A DNA stretch of 64,000 nucleotides from Shewanella litorisediminis (GCF_016834455.1 NZ_CP069213.1:744501-808500); one strand, 5' to 3'. Shown: positions 37,425 through 48,673, counted from the stretch's first letter. Notes: generated by a model from the sequence alone, not told the origin. Numbers and translations are program-made.

Positions 37425-40400
37425 ATGCCGGGGACTCATTTGCTGAAGCCGTCTTTATCACGTCAGTCGTTATTTTCACTCTGGGTGCCAGCGCTGATTT
37501 TAGTCCTGGGTTACGTGGTTGGTGCCCAGCTGGCCGAGCGGCAACGCCTTGAAAATGATCAGCGTATTAAAGAGGTCATGGGGCAAAGGTTGGAGCAAAT
37601 AAGTACCGGTGTGACGGAAAAGGTATCCCTCTACCAATATGGACTCAGGGGATTTCGGGGAGCCATGCTCACCTATGGTGTGGATAGTTTTGACTATAGC
37701 CGCATGCAGGTATACACCCAAAGCCGTGATTACGGCCACGAGTTCCCCGGCGCCAGGGGCTTTGGTTTCATTCAGTATGTGCCGGTTCAGGCTTTGGACA
37801 CGTTTCTGGAAGCCAGTGCCAGAGAGCGGCCGGATGGACGTTTTGCACTTCGACAGCTCAATCCCCATACAGACGATCTCTTTATTATCCGTTTTGTTGA
37901 GCCAGAAGCCCATAATAAACAGGCGATTGGCCTGGACATAGGCTCAGAGAACAACCGTCGTCAGGCGGCCCTGAGATCGGCAAGGGAAAACAGCGTTACC
38001 CTGACGGGCCCTATTACTCTGGTGCAGGCCAGTCAGAAAAGTTTGCAGGGTTTTTTGATTCTGATGCCGGTGTATCGCACCGCTGACACTGAAGCCATCT
38101 CCGGGTCTGGCATGGCTAACCTGGTTGGCTGGAGCTACGCGCCAATCCTCATTGACGAGGTGCTGAGCACCATTTCTGGTCTTGAAGAACATTTGGCACT
38201 GTCTATTTATGATGTGACCGATGGCACGGCGCAGCTGTTTTTTCAGCGGGGCGCCCATGAGGTTGCTCAAACCGACTATCAGGTAGACGCCCATATCGGC
38301 CTTTACGGCCGGGACTGGCGCTTGAGCCTGTCACCGGACCCCACGTTCATCCAGCGGATGGCCTTGCCGGAACCCACGTCAGTGCTGCTCGATGCCTGGC
38401 TCACCAGCCTGTTGATCGCCGTGCTGGTGTACAGTGGCCAACTTGTTTGGATGCGCCGTGCAGTGGTATTGCAACATCGCCGCGAGCTGGCCAGTGCCGA
38501 AGAAAAAGCCTTGCTCAGTGCCAAGGCCAAACTTGAGCAACTGGTGCAGGAGCGAACCTCACAGCTTGAAAAAATGGGCACCTTGCAGCGGACCATTCTG
38601 AATGCGGCCTCCTACGCCATTATTGCCACCGATCCCAACGGCATTATCACTGTGTTTAATCCGTCGGCCGAACGGCTGCTGGGCTACAGCGCCAGGGAGA
38701 TGATAGGACTCCAGACGCCTGCCGTTTTTCATCTGGAAGACGAAGTGGTGCGCCGGGCTGCGCAGCTGACTGATGAACTGGGTACGCCAGTTGAGCCCGG
38801 GTTCGACGTCTTTGTTGCCAAGGCGAGACTCAGCGAAACAGACACCAATAATTGGACCTATATCAGTAAAACAGGGGCCCGCGTTACGGTAAAACTCAGT
38901 GTGACCACCCTCTATGGTGAAGATAAAGACATCATGGGGTATTTGGGGATTGCCTATGACCTGACCGAGCAGTTAAAGCGTGAGCAAGAGCTGGCCGATG
39001 CCCGCGAACAAGCGCTGCAGGCAAGCCGAACCAAGTCTGACTTTCTGGCCAATATGAGTCACGAAATCCGCACCCCCATGAATGCGGTTCTCGGGCTTTT
39101 GCAAATGACATTACAGACCGAACTGCCACCCCGCCCAAGAGACTATTTGCAAAAGACCCAGCAAGCGGCCAAATCTCTGCTGGCGCTGTTGAATGACATT
39201 CTGGACTTTTCCAAAATTGAAGCGGGCCGGATTGAGCTTGAGCAGCAAGACTTTTCGCTGCAACAACTTCTGGGGGAAATGGGCAGTATTCTTTCTTCAC
39301 AGGTGCAGCAAAAAAACATCGAGCTGGTATACCAGGTTGCGCCTTCTGTGCCGGATCAGCTGATTGGCGACAGTCTCAGGCTGAGGCAAATTCTGCTGAA
39401 CGTGTTAAGCAACGCCATCAAGTTTACCGAGGCAGGTAATATCATCACCCGTATCGATGCCGACCTGGGAGACAAAGGTGTCTGTCAGTTGCATATTGAA
39501 ATCCAGGACTCAGGTATCGGCATGACGGATGCCCAGCAAGCAATTATATTCAAAGGTTTTTCACAGGCAGATTCCTCAATTTCACGCCGCTATGGCGGCA
39601 CGGGGCTTGGCCTTGCCATTACCCGTGAGCTGGTGCACCTGATGCAGGGTGACATCCGCGTTACCAGCAGCCCCGGGGTGGGTAGTACGTTCATCATCGA
39701 TGTTCAGCTGGGATTTGATGCCGCTAAAAATAGCTTGGGTACCCGCTTCAGTGGCGTGAAGGTATTGCTGGTGGAAGATAACCAGACCTCCCGCCTGGTG
39801 TTCAGCGAACTGCTGCGGGATCTGGGGTGTGAGGTCACATCGCTCGATAATGGCCTGACAGCCCTGAAGACGATAGAAACCATGGCGCCTGATTCCTTCG
39901 ATGTGCTGCTGGCGGATTGGCAGCTACCGGGGCTGGACGGGCTTGAGCTGGCTTCGCGGGTGCGCCATCTTGAGTCCCTCACCAGGCAGCCCGGTATCGT
40001 TATTGTCACCGCCTTCAGTCAGGCGATGCTCGAGGCGCAGCTTAAGCACAGGGAAGAGGAATTTGACGCCACTCTGATTAAGCCTGTGACCCGTGACATG
40101 TTGAGGCGCTGCCTGCAAAGGGTGTTGGACCGCCACAGCGACGATAGCCTGAACAAGTTGTTTCATCTGCCATCGGCCCCCATTCTGGTCGGCAGGCGAC
40201 TCCTGCTGGTGGAAGACAATGCCATCAATCGCCTGATTGCCACCAGTCTGTTGGGCCAGCTTGGTGCAGAGGTTACCGAGGCCGTGGATGGATTTCAGGC
40301 ATTGGAGATTCTCACCCGTCAGCAGTTTGATTTGGTGTTAATGGATATCCAGATGCCGGGGATGGACGGTTACCAAACCACCCGTAAAATTCGCAACGAG

Positions 40401-41291
40401 CTTATGCTCGCCGATTTGCCCATTATTGCCATGACCGCCAACGCCATGCCGGAAGATAAGCTGGCTTGTCGGGATGCGGGCATGAACGACCACATAGCAA
40501 AGCCATTTGAGATAGATGAAGTCGCGGAAAAGTTGCTTCAGCACCTGAGTATGCCTGAGTACGAGAGCATGCCCGGCGTTGCCGCCGCTGATGAAGTTCC
40601 CTTCGGTGCGGACTCCTTTACAGGCGCGCCTGTTGAGGCCATATCCGATACGTTATCGCTGCCCATGGATGCCCTGCCAGAGTCGGTCAGACAGTTTTCT
40701 CAGGCCAATGGTCTTGATCTGGAGCAAGCCTGCAAACGTTTGGGGGACCGTGAGCTCTATACCAGTGTTATCGATCAGTTTTTGCTGGATGTACGCCAGG
40801 CACAAACGGGTCTGTCTGTGCCTGAACTTGCGATGAAAGAAGCGAGAATTCAGTACCATAGCCTTAAAAGTGGCGCAGCCAGTTGCGGCTTTGGTGAGCT
40901 GGCACAGCTTCTGAAACAAGCAGAAGCCAGCTGCCGAGAGGAAAGTGAAGCGAATGTCGTCCCCGATGAGAATGTGGTCAGGTTGCTGCCTGAGGCCATT
41001 TCGCAGCTTGAGCAGTTACAAACGCTGCTATCGCCACAAGTGCAAAAGTCCGCTGCCACTTCACAAACAGCCCTGTCGCACGCAGAGCTGGCGGCACAAC
41101 TAACGACACTGCAGCAGCTCCTTGGCAAGTCAGATATGGCGGCGTTGGATTTGCTTACAAGCCTGCGCGAGCCTTTGGCGGAGCAGGATGCCGTGCTCAC
41201 CGGAAAGTTACTGGAAGCCGCAAATAACTTGGATTTTAATCAATCACTTGTTCTACTATCGGCTTTTCAGGGATTCGAGAAGATAGGATGA
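37425..41291 (+). CDS. Hybrid sensor histidine kinase: CHASE-PAS-HisKA-HATPase-REC-REC-HPt
   Basis: 1,288 residues. Helix 1 (about 17-35) and helix 2 (about 320-340) bracket a periplasmic CHASE domain with [16 protein letters not shown] and [11 protein letters not shown]. Then come a short coiled coil, a PAS domain (about 385-510), HisKA with phospho-acceptor His546 (SHEIRTPMN), HATPase with GIGMTD and GGTGLGLAI boxes, a first receiver (Asp831 in LLADWQLPG), a second receiver (Asp974 in [10 protein letters not shown]) and an HPt domain with His1145 ([11 protein letters not shown]). This is a complete phosphorelay within one protein. The next gene, REC-GGDEF, overlaps by four bases and is the likely output, so an outside signal would control cyclic-di-GMP. 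The ligand is unknown. Confidence 0.95.
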   Translation: MPGTHLLKPSLSRQSLFSLWVPALILVLGYVVGAQLAERQRLENDQRIKEVMGQRLEQISTGVTEKVSLYQYGLRGFRGAMLTYGVDSFDYSRMQVYTQSRDYGHEFPGARGFGFIQYVPVQALDTFLEASARERPDGRFALRQLNPHTDDLFIIRFVEPEAHNKQAIGLDIGSENNRRQAALRSARENSVTLTGPITLVQASQKSLQGFLILMPVYRTADTEAISGSGMANLVGWSYAPILIDEVLSTISGLEEHLALSIYDVTDGTAQLFFQRGAHEVAQTDYQVDAHIGLYGRDWRLSLSPDPTFIQRMALPEPTSVLLDAWLTSLLIAVLVYSGQLVWMRRAVVLQHRRELASAEEKALLSAKAKLEQLVQERTSQLEKMGTLQRTILNAASYAIIATDPNGIITVFNPSAERLLGYSAREMIGLQTPAVFHLEDEVVRRAAQLTDELGTPVEPGFDVFVAKARLSETDTNNWTYISKTGARVTVKLSVTTLYGEDKDIMGYLGIAYDLTEQLKREQELADAREQALQASRTKSDFLANMSHEIRTPMNAVLGLLQMTLQTELPPRPRDYLQKTQQAAKSLLALLNDILDFSKIEAGRIELEQQDFSLQQLLGEMGSILSSQVQQKNIELVYQVAPSVPDQLIGDSLRLRQILLNVLSNAIKFTEAGNIITRIDADLGDKGVCQLHIEIQDSGIGMTDAQQAIIFKGFSQADSSISRRYGGTGLGLAITRELVHLMQGDIRVTSSPGVGSTFIIDVQLGFDAAKNSLGTRFSGVKVLLVEDNQTSRLVFSELLRDLGCEVTSLDNGLTALKTIETMAPDSFDVLLADWQLPGLDGLELASRVRHLESLTRQPGIVIVTAFSQAMLEAQLKHREEEFDATLIKPVTRDMLRRCLQRVLDRHSDDSLNKLFHLPSAPILVGRRLLLVEDNAINRLIATSLLGQLGAEVTEAVDGFQALEILTRQQFDLVLMDIQMPGMDGYQTTRKIRNELMLADLPIIAMTANAMPEDKLACRDAGMNDHIAKPFEIDEVAEKLLQHLSMPEYESMPGVAAADEVPFGADSFTGAPVEAISDTLSLPMDALPESVRQFSQANGLDLEQACKRLGDRELYTSVIDQFLLDVRQAQTGLSVPELAMKEARIQYHSLKSGAASCGFGELAQLLKQAEASCREESEANVVPDENVVRLLPEAISQLEQLQTLLSPQVQKSAATSQTALSHAELAAQLTTLQQLLGKSDMAALDLLTSLREPLAEQDAVLTGKLLEAANNLDFNQSLVLLSAFQGFEKIG

Positions 41292-42226
41292 TAAATCAGG
41301 AACCACCATTCACGGGCAGCGAAGATGCCCCGCCCAAGGTGCTGATAGTTGACGATAACCCAGCCAATATTCAGATGGTTTATCACATCATAAAAGGCCA
41401 GTATCAGGTGCTGATGGCCACCTCGGGCCGCAGTGCCATTGAAATATGCCTGGAGATGTTGCCGGATCTGGTGTTGATGGATGTGATGATGCCTGACCTC
41501 AGTGGCCTGGATACCTGCAAACTGATGAAGCAGCATCCTGAGCTTGCCAATATCCCAGTGATTTTTGTGACAGGCCTGCACAGTCAGGACGATGAAAACG
41601 CCTGCTGGGATGCCGGTGGCGTGGATTTTATCCCCAAACCCTTCAACGCCACCACCCTGAAGAATCGCATCAAGGTCCATTTGATGCTTAAGCGCCAGAG
41701 TGATTTATTGCGGCGGCTCGCGTTTCTGGATGGCCTGACCGGGGTGAAAAATCGTCATTTCTTCGATCAATATCTTGAGACTCAACTGATGTTGGCCAGG
41801 CGCCAGTCCCAGGCGATTTGTGTGCTGATGGTGGATATCGACTATTTCAAGCAGTACAACGACAGCTTTGGGCATCAGATGGGGGACGAGGCGCTGCGCT
41901 CTGTGGCAAAGGCGCTGGGGGGAAGTTGCCGCAGACCGGCGGATTTGGTGGCGCGCTATGGCGGCGAAGAGTTTGTAATAGTGCTGCCCAACACACCTCA
42001 GACCGGGGTAGAACGGGTTGTCGAACGCATTCAGGCGGCCATAGCCGGGCTTGTTATCGCCCATCCGGCATCGGCAACTGGCTTTCTGACCGTGAGCATT
42101 GGAGGCATGATTTGGCTCGCAGGCTACCAAAGCACAGAGGCCCTGCTCGGTGAGGCCGATAAAAGGCTCTACCGTGCCAAAAGCCTGGGGCGGAACCAGG
42201 CCTGTCTTGACGTGAATATGGTCTGA
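41288..42226 (+). CDS. REC-GGDEF response regulator (diguanylate cyclase)
   Basis: 312 residues. The receiver domain (about 15-135) has DDNPANIQM, phospho-acceptor Asp in [13 protein letters not shown], and the Lys of [13 protein letters not shown] domain (about 145-310) has [23 protein letters not shown] and the active-site RYGGEEF, so it should be catalytically competent. An inhibitory RxxD site is not at the usual position five residues before the active site. It makes cyclic-di-GMP in the cytoplasm. The ATGA overlap with the hybrid kinase points to translational coupling and a cognate pair. It is followed by a terminator. Confidence 0.95.
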   Translation: MINQEPPFTGSEDAPPKVLIVDDNPANIQMVYHIIKGQYQVLMATSGRSAIEICLEMLPDLVLMDVMMPDLSGLDTCKLMKQHPELANIPVIFVTGLHSQDDENACWDAGGVDFIPKPFNATTLKNRIKVHLMLKRQSDLLRRLAFLDGLTGVKNRHFFDQYLETQLMLARRQSQAICVLMVDIDYFKQYNDSFGHQMGDEALRSVAKALGGSCRRPADLVARYGGEEFVIVLPNTPQTGVERVVERIQAAIAGLVIAHPASATGFLTVSIGGMIWLAGYQSTEALLGEADKRLYRAKSLGRNQACLDVNMV

Positions 42227-42235
42227 GCGCCAATA

Positions 42236-42263
42236 AAAACGGCAGAACTGGATTCTGCCGTTT
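42236..42263. terminator. Rho-independent terminator
   Basis: AAAACGGCAGAA-ctgg-TTCTGCCGTTT: a ten-base stem ten bases after the REC-GGDEF stop. The A-run on the left also allows use by the convergent DUF2999 gene. Confidence 0.9.
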
Positions 42264-42308
42264 GTTCAAGCACGCAAGGCCAGTCTGATTGACCGGCAAA
42301 TTAAGCGC

Positions 42309-42572
42309 CTATTGGGCTTTACTCTCATCAAACCGGGCCTTGGCAGCCTCGACTTTGGCAAAATCCAGCCCCAGCTCATCCACCGCCTCTTTGATAAGCC
42401 CTGGATTTTGCATCACCAGCATCATCATGCCCTGGAGTTTTTCAGGTGCAATACCAAGCTGGCCCAGCACGCCCATGGCCATCAGCGGGTTTTCGGTCAG
42501 GGTTTGGAACAGGCTTTTTACCTGCTCATCACTCACATTGTGCTCTTTGAGCAGCGCAATAATGGGGTTCAT
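42309..42572 (-). CDS. DUF2999 family protein
   Basis: 87 residues from the ATG at 42572, with AAAGGA 8 bases upstream. The sequence MNPIIALLKEHNVSDEQVK, QLGIAPEKLQ and KEAVDELGLDFAKVEAAKA matches the DUF2999 family, which I know mainly from Shewanella and Vibrio relatives. It is predicted all-helical and cytoplasmic. The function is unknown. It supports the taxonomic guess. Confidence 0.88.
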   Translation of the reverse strand: MNPIIALLKEHNVSDEQVKSLFQTLTENPLMAMGVLGQLGIAPEKLQGMMMLVMQNPGLIKEAVDELGLDFAKVEAAKARFDESKAQ

Positions 42573-42732
42573 CGCGTTTCCTTTAACCTCAGTCAAACAT
42601 CAGGATGGGCGGATTCTAGCAGACTTGAATGCGGAAGTTGATGCCGTCTCAATACCTGTAGTGTTCAGGGCAAGCGCGTGAGCGGTAATCTGCCCGGCCG
42701 GCATGGGAGCCGGGCATTTATCGGGCGCATGC

Positions 42733-43731
42733 TTATCTGCGACGAATAAAGGACTCAATGTAGGCCGGTGTGCGGGCATTGAGTATCGGGTCGGCAGAAG
42801 GGGTAATGCCCTTTGGCAGCAGCACGGGATTGAAGATACCTTCACCGCATTGGGTAACGTCGGGGGCGTTGTCTCTTTGTCCGTCGATGACCAGCTTGCC
42901 CGCCAATAACCGGGTACGTGAGTCCGGCCAGGTGACGGTGGGATCGTTGATGATATCGCCTTCTTCTGCCAGCTGAATGTAGAGCTCCCATTGGGCCGGT
43001 TGTGTCTGAATACGCGCCAGCAACTCTGGTTTCAGGAAGTTGTCATCCATTGTGGCAAGCTCGTCTTTACTGAGGGCCGCGGTGCCTGCCAGTGGCTCAA
43101 AAATCCATTTACCGGCAATGGGCTCTGCTGTTTTGCCCGATTGAGACTGACGGAAATAAAAGCTGTTTACACCAAAGTAGCGGCTGCTCGCGAAGCTGGG
43201 GCTCGGTGGCAGCTGCGCCACATAATCGAGAAAGCGTTTGGCATCGGGCTTATTGTCCACAAGCCATTGCTTGCCTTCGGGCCCCTCTTTGATTTTGGTT
43301 TGGAAGCTGTAAAAGTCGTCCAGATTACTGGCAAAGAAGATGGGCACATTGGTGGTAACAAAGTTAAGGCTTTCTTTGTCGCCATCGATCTTCAGCGACA
43401 TAAAGCGTCCCGGGGTTTTATCGGACAGTTTCGCATTGGTGCCACCTAACGAAAAGCGTGCCGTGACCTTGATAGGGCCCTGATTGAAGAAAGGAATGTC
43501 CAGATGTTGCTGCAATTCAGGCGCAGGGATAAAGCTGCCCGAGGTACAAAAGCCTTTGGCATGATTTCTGAGTTTAACTTTTTTGCCCGCCTCACGGCTG
43601 GCGTCGTCCAGGGTGCCATTAACGGCATCCACCAATTCGGCAATACTTTTGTCGCTCGCCATGGCTGCAGATGAAATAAGACTCAGGCTGGTGATAAGGC
43701 AGACTTTGGCGAGGGTTCTGTGTTTTTCCAT
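42733..43731 (-). CDS. Exported catalase-related peroxidase
   Basis: 332 residues from the ATG at 43731, with GGAG about 12 bases upstream. A signal peptide ends AMASD at about 25, so it is periplasmic. The core resembles short catalase-fold peroxidases (SrpA/KatE-core type): distal His in LRNHAKGFC, ARFSLGG, and the proximal haem tyrosine in ARTPAYIESF near the C-terminus. The catalase asparagine region is present as DFYSFQTK. Such minimal catalases act mainly as organic-substrate peroxidases rather than true catalases. Monocistronic. Confidence 0.9.
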   Translation of the reverse strand: MEKHRTLAKVCLITSLSLISSAAMASDKSIAELVDAVNGTLDDASREAGKKVKLRNHAKGFCTSGSFIPAPELQQHLDIPFFNQGPIKVTARFSLGGTNAKLSDKTPGRFMSLKIDGDKESLNFVTTNVPIFFASNLDDFYSFQTKIKEGPEGKQWLVDNKPDAKRFLDYVAQLPPSPSFASSRYFGVNSFYFRQSQSGKTAEPIAGKWIFEPLAGTAALSKDELATMDDNFLKPELLARIQTQPAQWELYIQLAEEGDIINDPTVTWPDSRTRLLAGKLVIDGQRDNAPDVTQCGEGIFNPVLLPKGITPSADPILNARTPAYIESFIRRR

Positions 43732-44080
43732 GTTCACGGCAACTCCATTTGGTAGTTGAAGAATATGTTGTGATGTATCAATAGACACGGCAGCCGGTAA
43801 AAATCTTTCAGCCACCGGCAAAAATCAGGGTGTGGCGTTCAAGGCGCGCTATTGCAATAGGGGCCTTTCACCGGAGCAGGCATTACTTTTGCCCCGTCTA
43901 TGGGCAGCAAAAAATCTGCTATTTCAGTGGCCAAAGTCCGGCAAAAAAATATTTTATCAGGGTGGGCTCCTGAGCTGGATTGTTGCGCCTATCTCTCGTA
44001 TAAAGGCGGCATCACAGCCTGAGTATTGTGCTGTGAAGCCCCCGTGCCTGAATTCAGGTCTGCCGCTGCTGTGAGCCTCT

Positions 44081-45412
44081 ATGCCAGATATCCAAGAACA
44101 AATCGCCCCCCGAGCCCTGCTCATTTCCATCCACACCCCCAACATAGGTGCCCGAGAGGTAGAAAGTTCTCTTGCGGAGCTGGCCCGTTTGGTGAGCACC
44201 CTGGGGTTTGCCGTGCATGGGACACAGACCCAAAGGCAACAGTCCACCAAGCGCCTGTCGGTACTGGGCAGCGGCAAGCTGGAGCAGCTCGCCCGGATGA
44301 CCGGCGCCTTGGATGAGGCCGATGACTCCCTGGCCAACATTGATGAAGCCGGTTTGGAGGCTTTTTTGGCGGGCAGTCAGCGCCAGCATGCCAATGTGGT
44401 GGTGTTCGACTGCGACTTAAGCCCGATGCAGCTTAGAAACCTTGAAGATGCGCTCGGCGTCGAGGTGTTTGACCGCACCGGTATCATCATCGAGATTTTC
44501 AGCCGCCATGCCAGCAGTAAAACGGCGCGCTTGCAGGTGGAACTGGCGCGGCTCAACTATTTAACTCCCAGAGTACGCCGTGAACACAGCGGTGATAGAC
44601 AGCGCATCGGGGGCCGCAGTGTGGGGGAGAGTGCTCTGGAGCTTGAACGCCGTGCTATCCGTGACAAGCAGGCCGAGTTGAGGCGCGACCTCAAAAAGGT
44701 GCAGGAGGTGATGCAGGAGCAAAAAAGCAGTCGTGCAGATATCCCGGTGGCGGCGCTGGTGGGCTATACCAACGCGGGTAAGTCCTCTCTGATGCGCGCG
44801 CTTACCGGCTCAGATGTGCTGGTGGAAAACAAGCTGTTTGCGACCCTGGATACGACGGTAAGAGCACTCTCGCCTCAGACCCAGCCGCGGATTCTGGTTT
44901 CTGATACGGTGGGCTTTATCAATAAGTTGCCCCACGATCTTGTGCCTGCGTTCCACTCCACCCTGGAAGAAGCCAGGGACGCCAGCCTGCTTTTGTATGT
45001 GGTGGATGCGAGTGACCGGGATTTTCGCACCCAGCTTGAGGTGGTGCGCTCGGTACTGTCGCAAATCAGCTTGGGTGGAAAAGACAAGTTGCTGTTTTTG
45101 AACAAGGTTGACTGCTTAAGCTCCGATGAGCGGGCCGCGCTGGCACAGGAGTTCCCCGATGCATTGCAAATCAGTGCCTTGGATCCTGAGGATGTGGCCC
45201 GGGTACATCAGGCCATAGTCGATGCCATTGCCAATCAGATGCACAGTGCTTGCTTTAATATCCCCTACGCCGCCAGCGCACTGATGGGGGACATTCACGG
45301 CAAGATGCAGGTCATCGACGAGGAATATCACGAGTCGGGTATGCGCATCACGGTGCGTGGCCGCAGCATGGATCTGGACAGGCTCAACAAGCGCCTGCTG
45401 ACCGGCTACTGA
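44081..45412 (+). CDS. HflX-like GTPase
   Basis: 443 residues. The N-terminal HflX domain (about 1-190) includes VFDCDLSPMQLRNLEDAL and DRTGIIIEIFSRHA; a coiled segment follows; then the G domain has GYTNAGKSSL (G1), DTVGFI (G3) and NKVD (G4). HflX proteins bind the 50S subunit and rescue stalled or disassociate inactive ribosomes. The usual glycine motif GGRGPGE is altered here to GGRSVGE, and the gene is not next to hfq-hflKC, so it may be a second, divergent HflX rather than the canonical one. Monocistronic, with a terminator following. I leave the symbol blank for that reason. Confidence 0.9.
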   Translation: MPDIQEQIAPRALLISIHTPNIGAREVESSLAELARLVSTLGFAVHGTQTQRQQSTKRLSVLGSGKLEQLARMTGALDEADDSLANIDEAGLEAFLAGSQRQHANVVVFDCDLSPMQLRNLEDALGVEVFDRTGIIIEIFSRHASSKTARLQVELARLNYLTPRVRREHSGDRQRIGGRSVGESALELERRAIRDKQAELRRDLKKVQEVMQEQKSSRADIPVAALVGYTNAGKSSLMRALTGSDVLVENKLFATLDTTVRALSPQTQPRILVSDTVGFINKLPHDLVPAFHSTLEEARDASLLLYVVDASDRDFRTQLEVVRSVLSQISLGGKDKLLFLNKVDCLSSDERAALAQEFPDALQISALDPEDVARVHQAIVDAIANQMHSACFNIPYAASALMGDIHGKMQVIDEEYHESGMRITVRGRSMDLDRLNKRLLTGY

Positions 45413-45491
45413 CAATGAACCGCATTACAGCCAGCTGAACCTTGCTCTGACTATGCCGCTGAATAACAATCAGGGCCGCATCCAGCGCAAT

Positions 45492-45521
45492 AAAAAAGGG
45501 CCGCTACTGCAGCCCTTTTTT
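45492..45521. terminator. Bidirectional terminator between hflX-like and dbpA
   Basis: AAAAAAGGGC-cgctactgca-GCCCTTTTTT: A-run, stem and T-run on both strands, between two convergent genes. Confidence 0.9.
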
Positions 45522-45537
45522 ACCTTGGATACCCGGT

Positions 45538-46941
45538 TTACTTCATCAGCCAGGCGCGGTAAGACTTGCCTTTAATGCGGCCAGAGGTGATTTTACCGAG
45601 GGCCTTTTTAGCCACCTTACGGTTAACCGCCACATAGGCGCGGTAGTCGGTCACCAGAATCTTGCCCACCTGGGCACCTTCGATGCCGTTGTCGCCGGTG
45701 AGGGCTCCCAGGATATCGCCGGGACGCAGCTTATCCTTTTTACCGCCATCAATTTGCAAGGTGATCATGGCAGGCGCCTGGGGCGTGTTGCCAAGCAGGC
45801 TTGCTGAAGGCAGCGGCTCGCTTTGAATCTCGCGCGCCAGGTACTCTTCCAGCAGGGCTATCTTGTAGCCATCTTTGTCGTTATAGAAGGTAAAGGCGGC
45901 GCCCTTACTGCCCGCGCGGCCGGTGCGGCCAATGCGGTGAATATGCACTTCGGTATCGTGGGCCACATGGTAGTTGAATACCGCATCGAGGGCATCGATA
46001 TCCAAACCCCGGGCGGCCACGTCGGTGGCCACCAGAACGCAGGCGCTCTTGTTGGCAAACTGCAGCAGGGTCTCGTCCCGGTCGCGCTGCTCCAAATCGC
46101 CGTGCAGCGCCAGCACGCTGAACCCCGCATTGGTGAGCTCATCAGCCACCTTTTGGGTTTCTCGCTTGGTGTTACAGAACACCACAGCACTTTCTGGCTT
46201 ATGTTCAAGCAGCAACAATTGCAGCGCCTGCATGCGGGCTGCATCGTCGTCCAAATGGAAGAAGTGCTGGGCAATGGTGCTTTTTTCGTGGGTTGTGGCC
46301 ACTTTCACCATCACGGGGTTATACATCACCTGCTGGGCAATGGATTGAATTTCTTCGGGGAAGGTGGCGCTGAACAGCAGGGTCTGACGCTCACGGGGGG
46401 CTCTTGCGATAATCGCATCCAGCTGTGGCTGAAAGCCCATTTCAAGCATGCGGTCGGCTTCATCGAGCACCAACATGTTGAGGTTACTTAAATCGAGGCG
46501 GTCGCGCTCAAGATGGTCCACAATTCGCCCCGGCGTGCCTACGATAATGTGGGCGCCATGCTCCAGCGAGCCTACCTGTGGCCCCATGGGCACGCCACCA
46601 CAGAGGGTGAGTACCTTTACGTTGTGGATACCCCGGGCGAGGGTGCGGATTTCCTGGGCCACCTGATCGGCCAGCTCCCGGGTGGGGCACAGCACCAGGG
46701 TCTGAATACGAAAACGCTTCACATCCAGCTTGTTCAGTAACCCCAAACCAAAGGCCGCGGTTTTACCCGAGCCTGTCTTGCCCTGACCAATCACATCCTC
46801 ACCCGCCAGAATAGCTGGCAAACTCTGGGCCTGAATGGGCGTCATCTCGTGGTAGCCCATGGAGGACAGGTTCTCAAGCAGTTCTGTTTTAAGCTTAAGG
46901 GTTGAGAATGCCAGTGAAGGCTGGGTATCTGAATTGCTCAA
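45538..46941 (-). CDS. dbpA: ATP-dependent RNA helicase DbpA
   Basis: 467 residues, apparently starting at a TTG (46941) with AGGA nine bases upstream; no upstream ATG is in frame. DEAD-box motifs are in order: Q motif (TPIQAQSLP), GKTGSGKTAA (I), PTRELADQ (Ia), GTPGR (Ib), DEADRM (II), SATF (III), VLVATDVAARGLD (V) and HRIGRTGRAG (VI). The C-terminal about 75 residues are the DbpA RNA-binding domain ending ITSGRIKGKSYRAWLM, which recognises hairpin 92 of 23S rRNA. It assists 50S assembly. The ISAs1 element copy 2 lies about 215 bases upstream and could affect its promoter. Confidence 0.95.
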   Translation of the reverse strand: MSNSDTQPSLAFSTLKLKTELLENLSSMGYHEMTPIQAQSLPAILAGEDVIGQGKTGSGKTAAFGLGLLNKLDVKRFRIQTLVLCPTRELADQVAQEIRTLARGIHNVKVLTLCGGVPMGPQVGSLEHGAHIIVGTPGRIVDHLERDRLDLSNLNMLVLDEADRMLEMGFQPQLDAIIARAPRERQTLLFSATFPEEIQSIAQQVMYNPVMVKVATTHEKSTIAQHFFHLDDDAARMQALQLLLLEHKPESAVVFCNTKRETQKVADELTNAGFSVLALHGDLEQRDRDETLLQFANKSACVLVATDVAARGLDIDALDAVFNYHVAHDTEVHIHRIGRTGRAGSKGAAFTFYNDKDGYKIALLEEYLAREIQSEPLPSASLLGNTPQAPAMITLQIDGGKKDKLRPGDILGALTGDNGIEGAQVGKILVTDYRAYVAVNRKVAKKALGKITSGRIKGKSYRAWLMK

Positions 46942-47158
46942 GGAAGGTATCCTGTGGTGGGTAACCAGGCTTAGGCCGGGTCACTGAAATGGCGTTATCA
47001 CTGTGGTTTTACGAGTTGTCTGACGAGTGGCTCAAAAGCGTTGCGAATCGTCTGTCTGGTACTTCAGGGAGGGACAGATGCCGACTCCGCCCAAAAGCGA
47101 GCCTATTGTAGCAATAAAGCGCCGTCTTTGCCTCAAGACCTGAATAAAGGGGCAAACC

Positions 47159-48361
47159 CAGGGCAGGATCCCACTTTGAGTTGAACTTTTACACAGCCTT
47201 ATGATCAGATCAGCATTAGTCATAACCAGCTGACAGACATGAATCTTTTGGAACACCTTGAAACACTGCCCGATCCTCGTAAGGAAATCAATCTTAAACA
47301 CAACTTGGTTGACGTAGTCTTCCTGACACTCTCTGCCGTACTCAGCGGTGCAACCGGCTGGAAGTCGATCCAGGAGTTCGGTGAAGAACAACTCGACTGG
47401 TTACGGCAGTACCGCCAGTTTGAGTATGGTATCCCCAGACGACACTGTATCGCCAACATTATCAAAGCCTTGGATAGTGAGCTTCTGCTGCAAACGGTGT
47501 TCAGCTGGATCAACGAGAAACGGCAGAGCGAAGGTAAGTCGGTCATCGCTCTTGACGGTAAAACGATGCGCGGTGCGTGGAGTGACGACGTTAAAAATGC
47601 ACTTCATGTCGTCAGTGCGTTCGATGTCAGCAACGGTGTCACGCTTTATCAGGACAGTTCGAATACCAAAGGCAAAGAAGCCGAGATTGCCCGAAACGTG
47701 ATTGATGCCTTGGCACTGGATAACGCAATTGTCACGCTCGACGCGTTGCACTGCCAGGTCGCCACCATGAGCACAATTACACAGCGCAAAGGCGATTTCG
47801 TGATCCAGGTGAAGTCCAATCAAAAAGCGCTGCTTGAGGAAGTGCAGGCGTCATTCCGTAACCTTTATGACTCAAAGGAACTGGAAACGTATGAACAGTC
47901 CAACACCGGTCATGGCCGCAAGGAGTGCAGGACCGTGATGCAAACTGAAGCCGAGTTGTCACCAGACCTGAAAAAGAAATGGCCCCATATAAAGTCACTG
48001 ATAGAGGTCGCCAGCGAGCGGACTGTTAATGGTAGCACATCATGTTCGTCACGTTGGTACGTCAGCTCCCTGCCAGTGGACGCTGAGGAAGCAGCTCGCA
48101 CAATCCGCGACCACTGGGCCGTTGAGAACCAACTGCACTGGGTGCTGGACGTTGTTTTTCGCGAGGATGCTTTGAAAGTGTCAGATCCAGAGGGTGCTAA
48201 ACATTTGGCCCTATTCAACCGTGCGGCACTAAGTGCAATAAAACAGCACAATGGCAAGAAAGACAGCCTTGCAGGTAAGCGCCGGCGTGCAGCTTGGAGC
48301 CCTGTATTTCGTTCAGAGCTGCTCTTTGGCTAAATTATGCACAAAGTGGAATCCCGCCCTG
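47159..48361 (+). mobile_element. ISAs1-family insertion sequence, copy 2
   Basis: 1,203 bp with the same ends as copy 1. A perfect 10-bp direct repeat GGGGCAAACC flanks it (47149-47158 and 48362-48371). It is inserted in intergenic DNA upstream of dbpA, divergent from it. Confidence 0.95.
47239..48333 (+). CDS. ISAs1-family DDE transposase (copy 2)
   Basis: 364 residues, translation identical to copy 1, with all DDE-core motifs intact. Confidence 0.95.
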   Translation: MNLLEHLETLPDPRKEINLKHNLVDVVFLTLSAVLSGATGWKSIQEFGEEQLDWLRQYRQFEYGIPRRHCIANIIKALDSELLLQTVFSWINEKRQSEGKSVIALDGKTMRGAWSDDVKNALHVVSAFDVSNGVTLYQDSSNTKGKEAEIARNVIDALALDNAIVTLDALHCQVATMSTITQRKGDFVIQVKSNQKALLEEVQASFRNLYDSKELETYEQSNTGHGRKECRTVMQTEAELSPDLKKKWPHIKSLIEVASERTVNGSTSCSSRWYVSSLPVDAEEAARTIRDHWAVENQLHWVLDVVFREDALKVSDPEGAKHLALFNRAALSAIKQHNGKKDSLAGKRRRAAWSPVFRSELLFG

Positions 48362-48673
48362 GGGGCAAACCAGACGTGGATGAATACAAAAAGCATGGTG
48401 TTTTTGCTTCGCGCTGCAAGTCTGCGTGAACAGGTTGAAGCCGAAGTCATGCCATCGCATACTAAACACGCGTCCACCGCAGTGATTCACCAATTGGCAG
48501 AAATGTATGGGCGATTAACAAGGAGTGGGTATCTATCCATTGTCTGCGAACCGAGGTCTGAAAGATCTCGAATGGTTTCGCACTGCTGATTTGAAGGCTG
48601 GTTCAGGGGCTTAATCAAAAAATTTGGCTGTTCTGACTTTGTCCCTTTGCCTGGCGCAGCTGGGATTTGCAGC
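48362..48673. other. Intergenic, right flank of ISAs1 copy 2
   Basis: About 310 bases with no recognisable gene. Frames that cross from the element are read-through artefacts. No ribosome site or conserved protein was seen. Confidence 0.45.
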
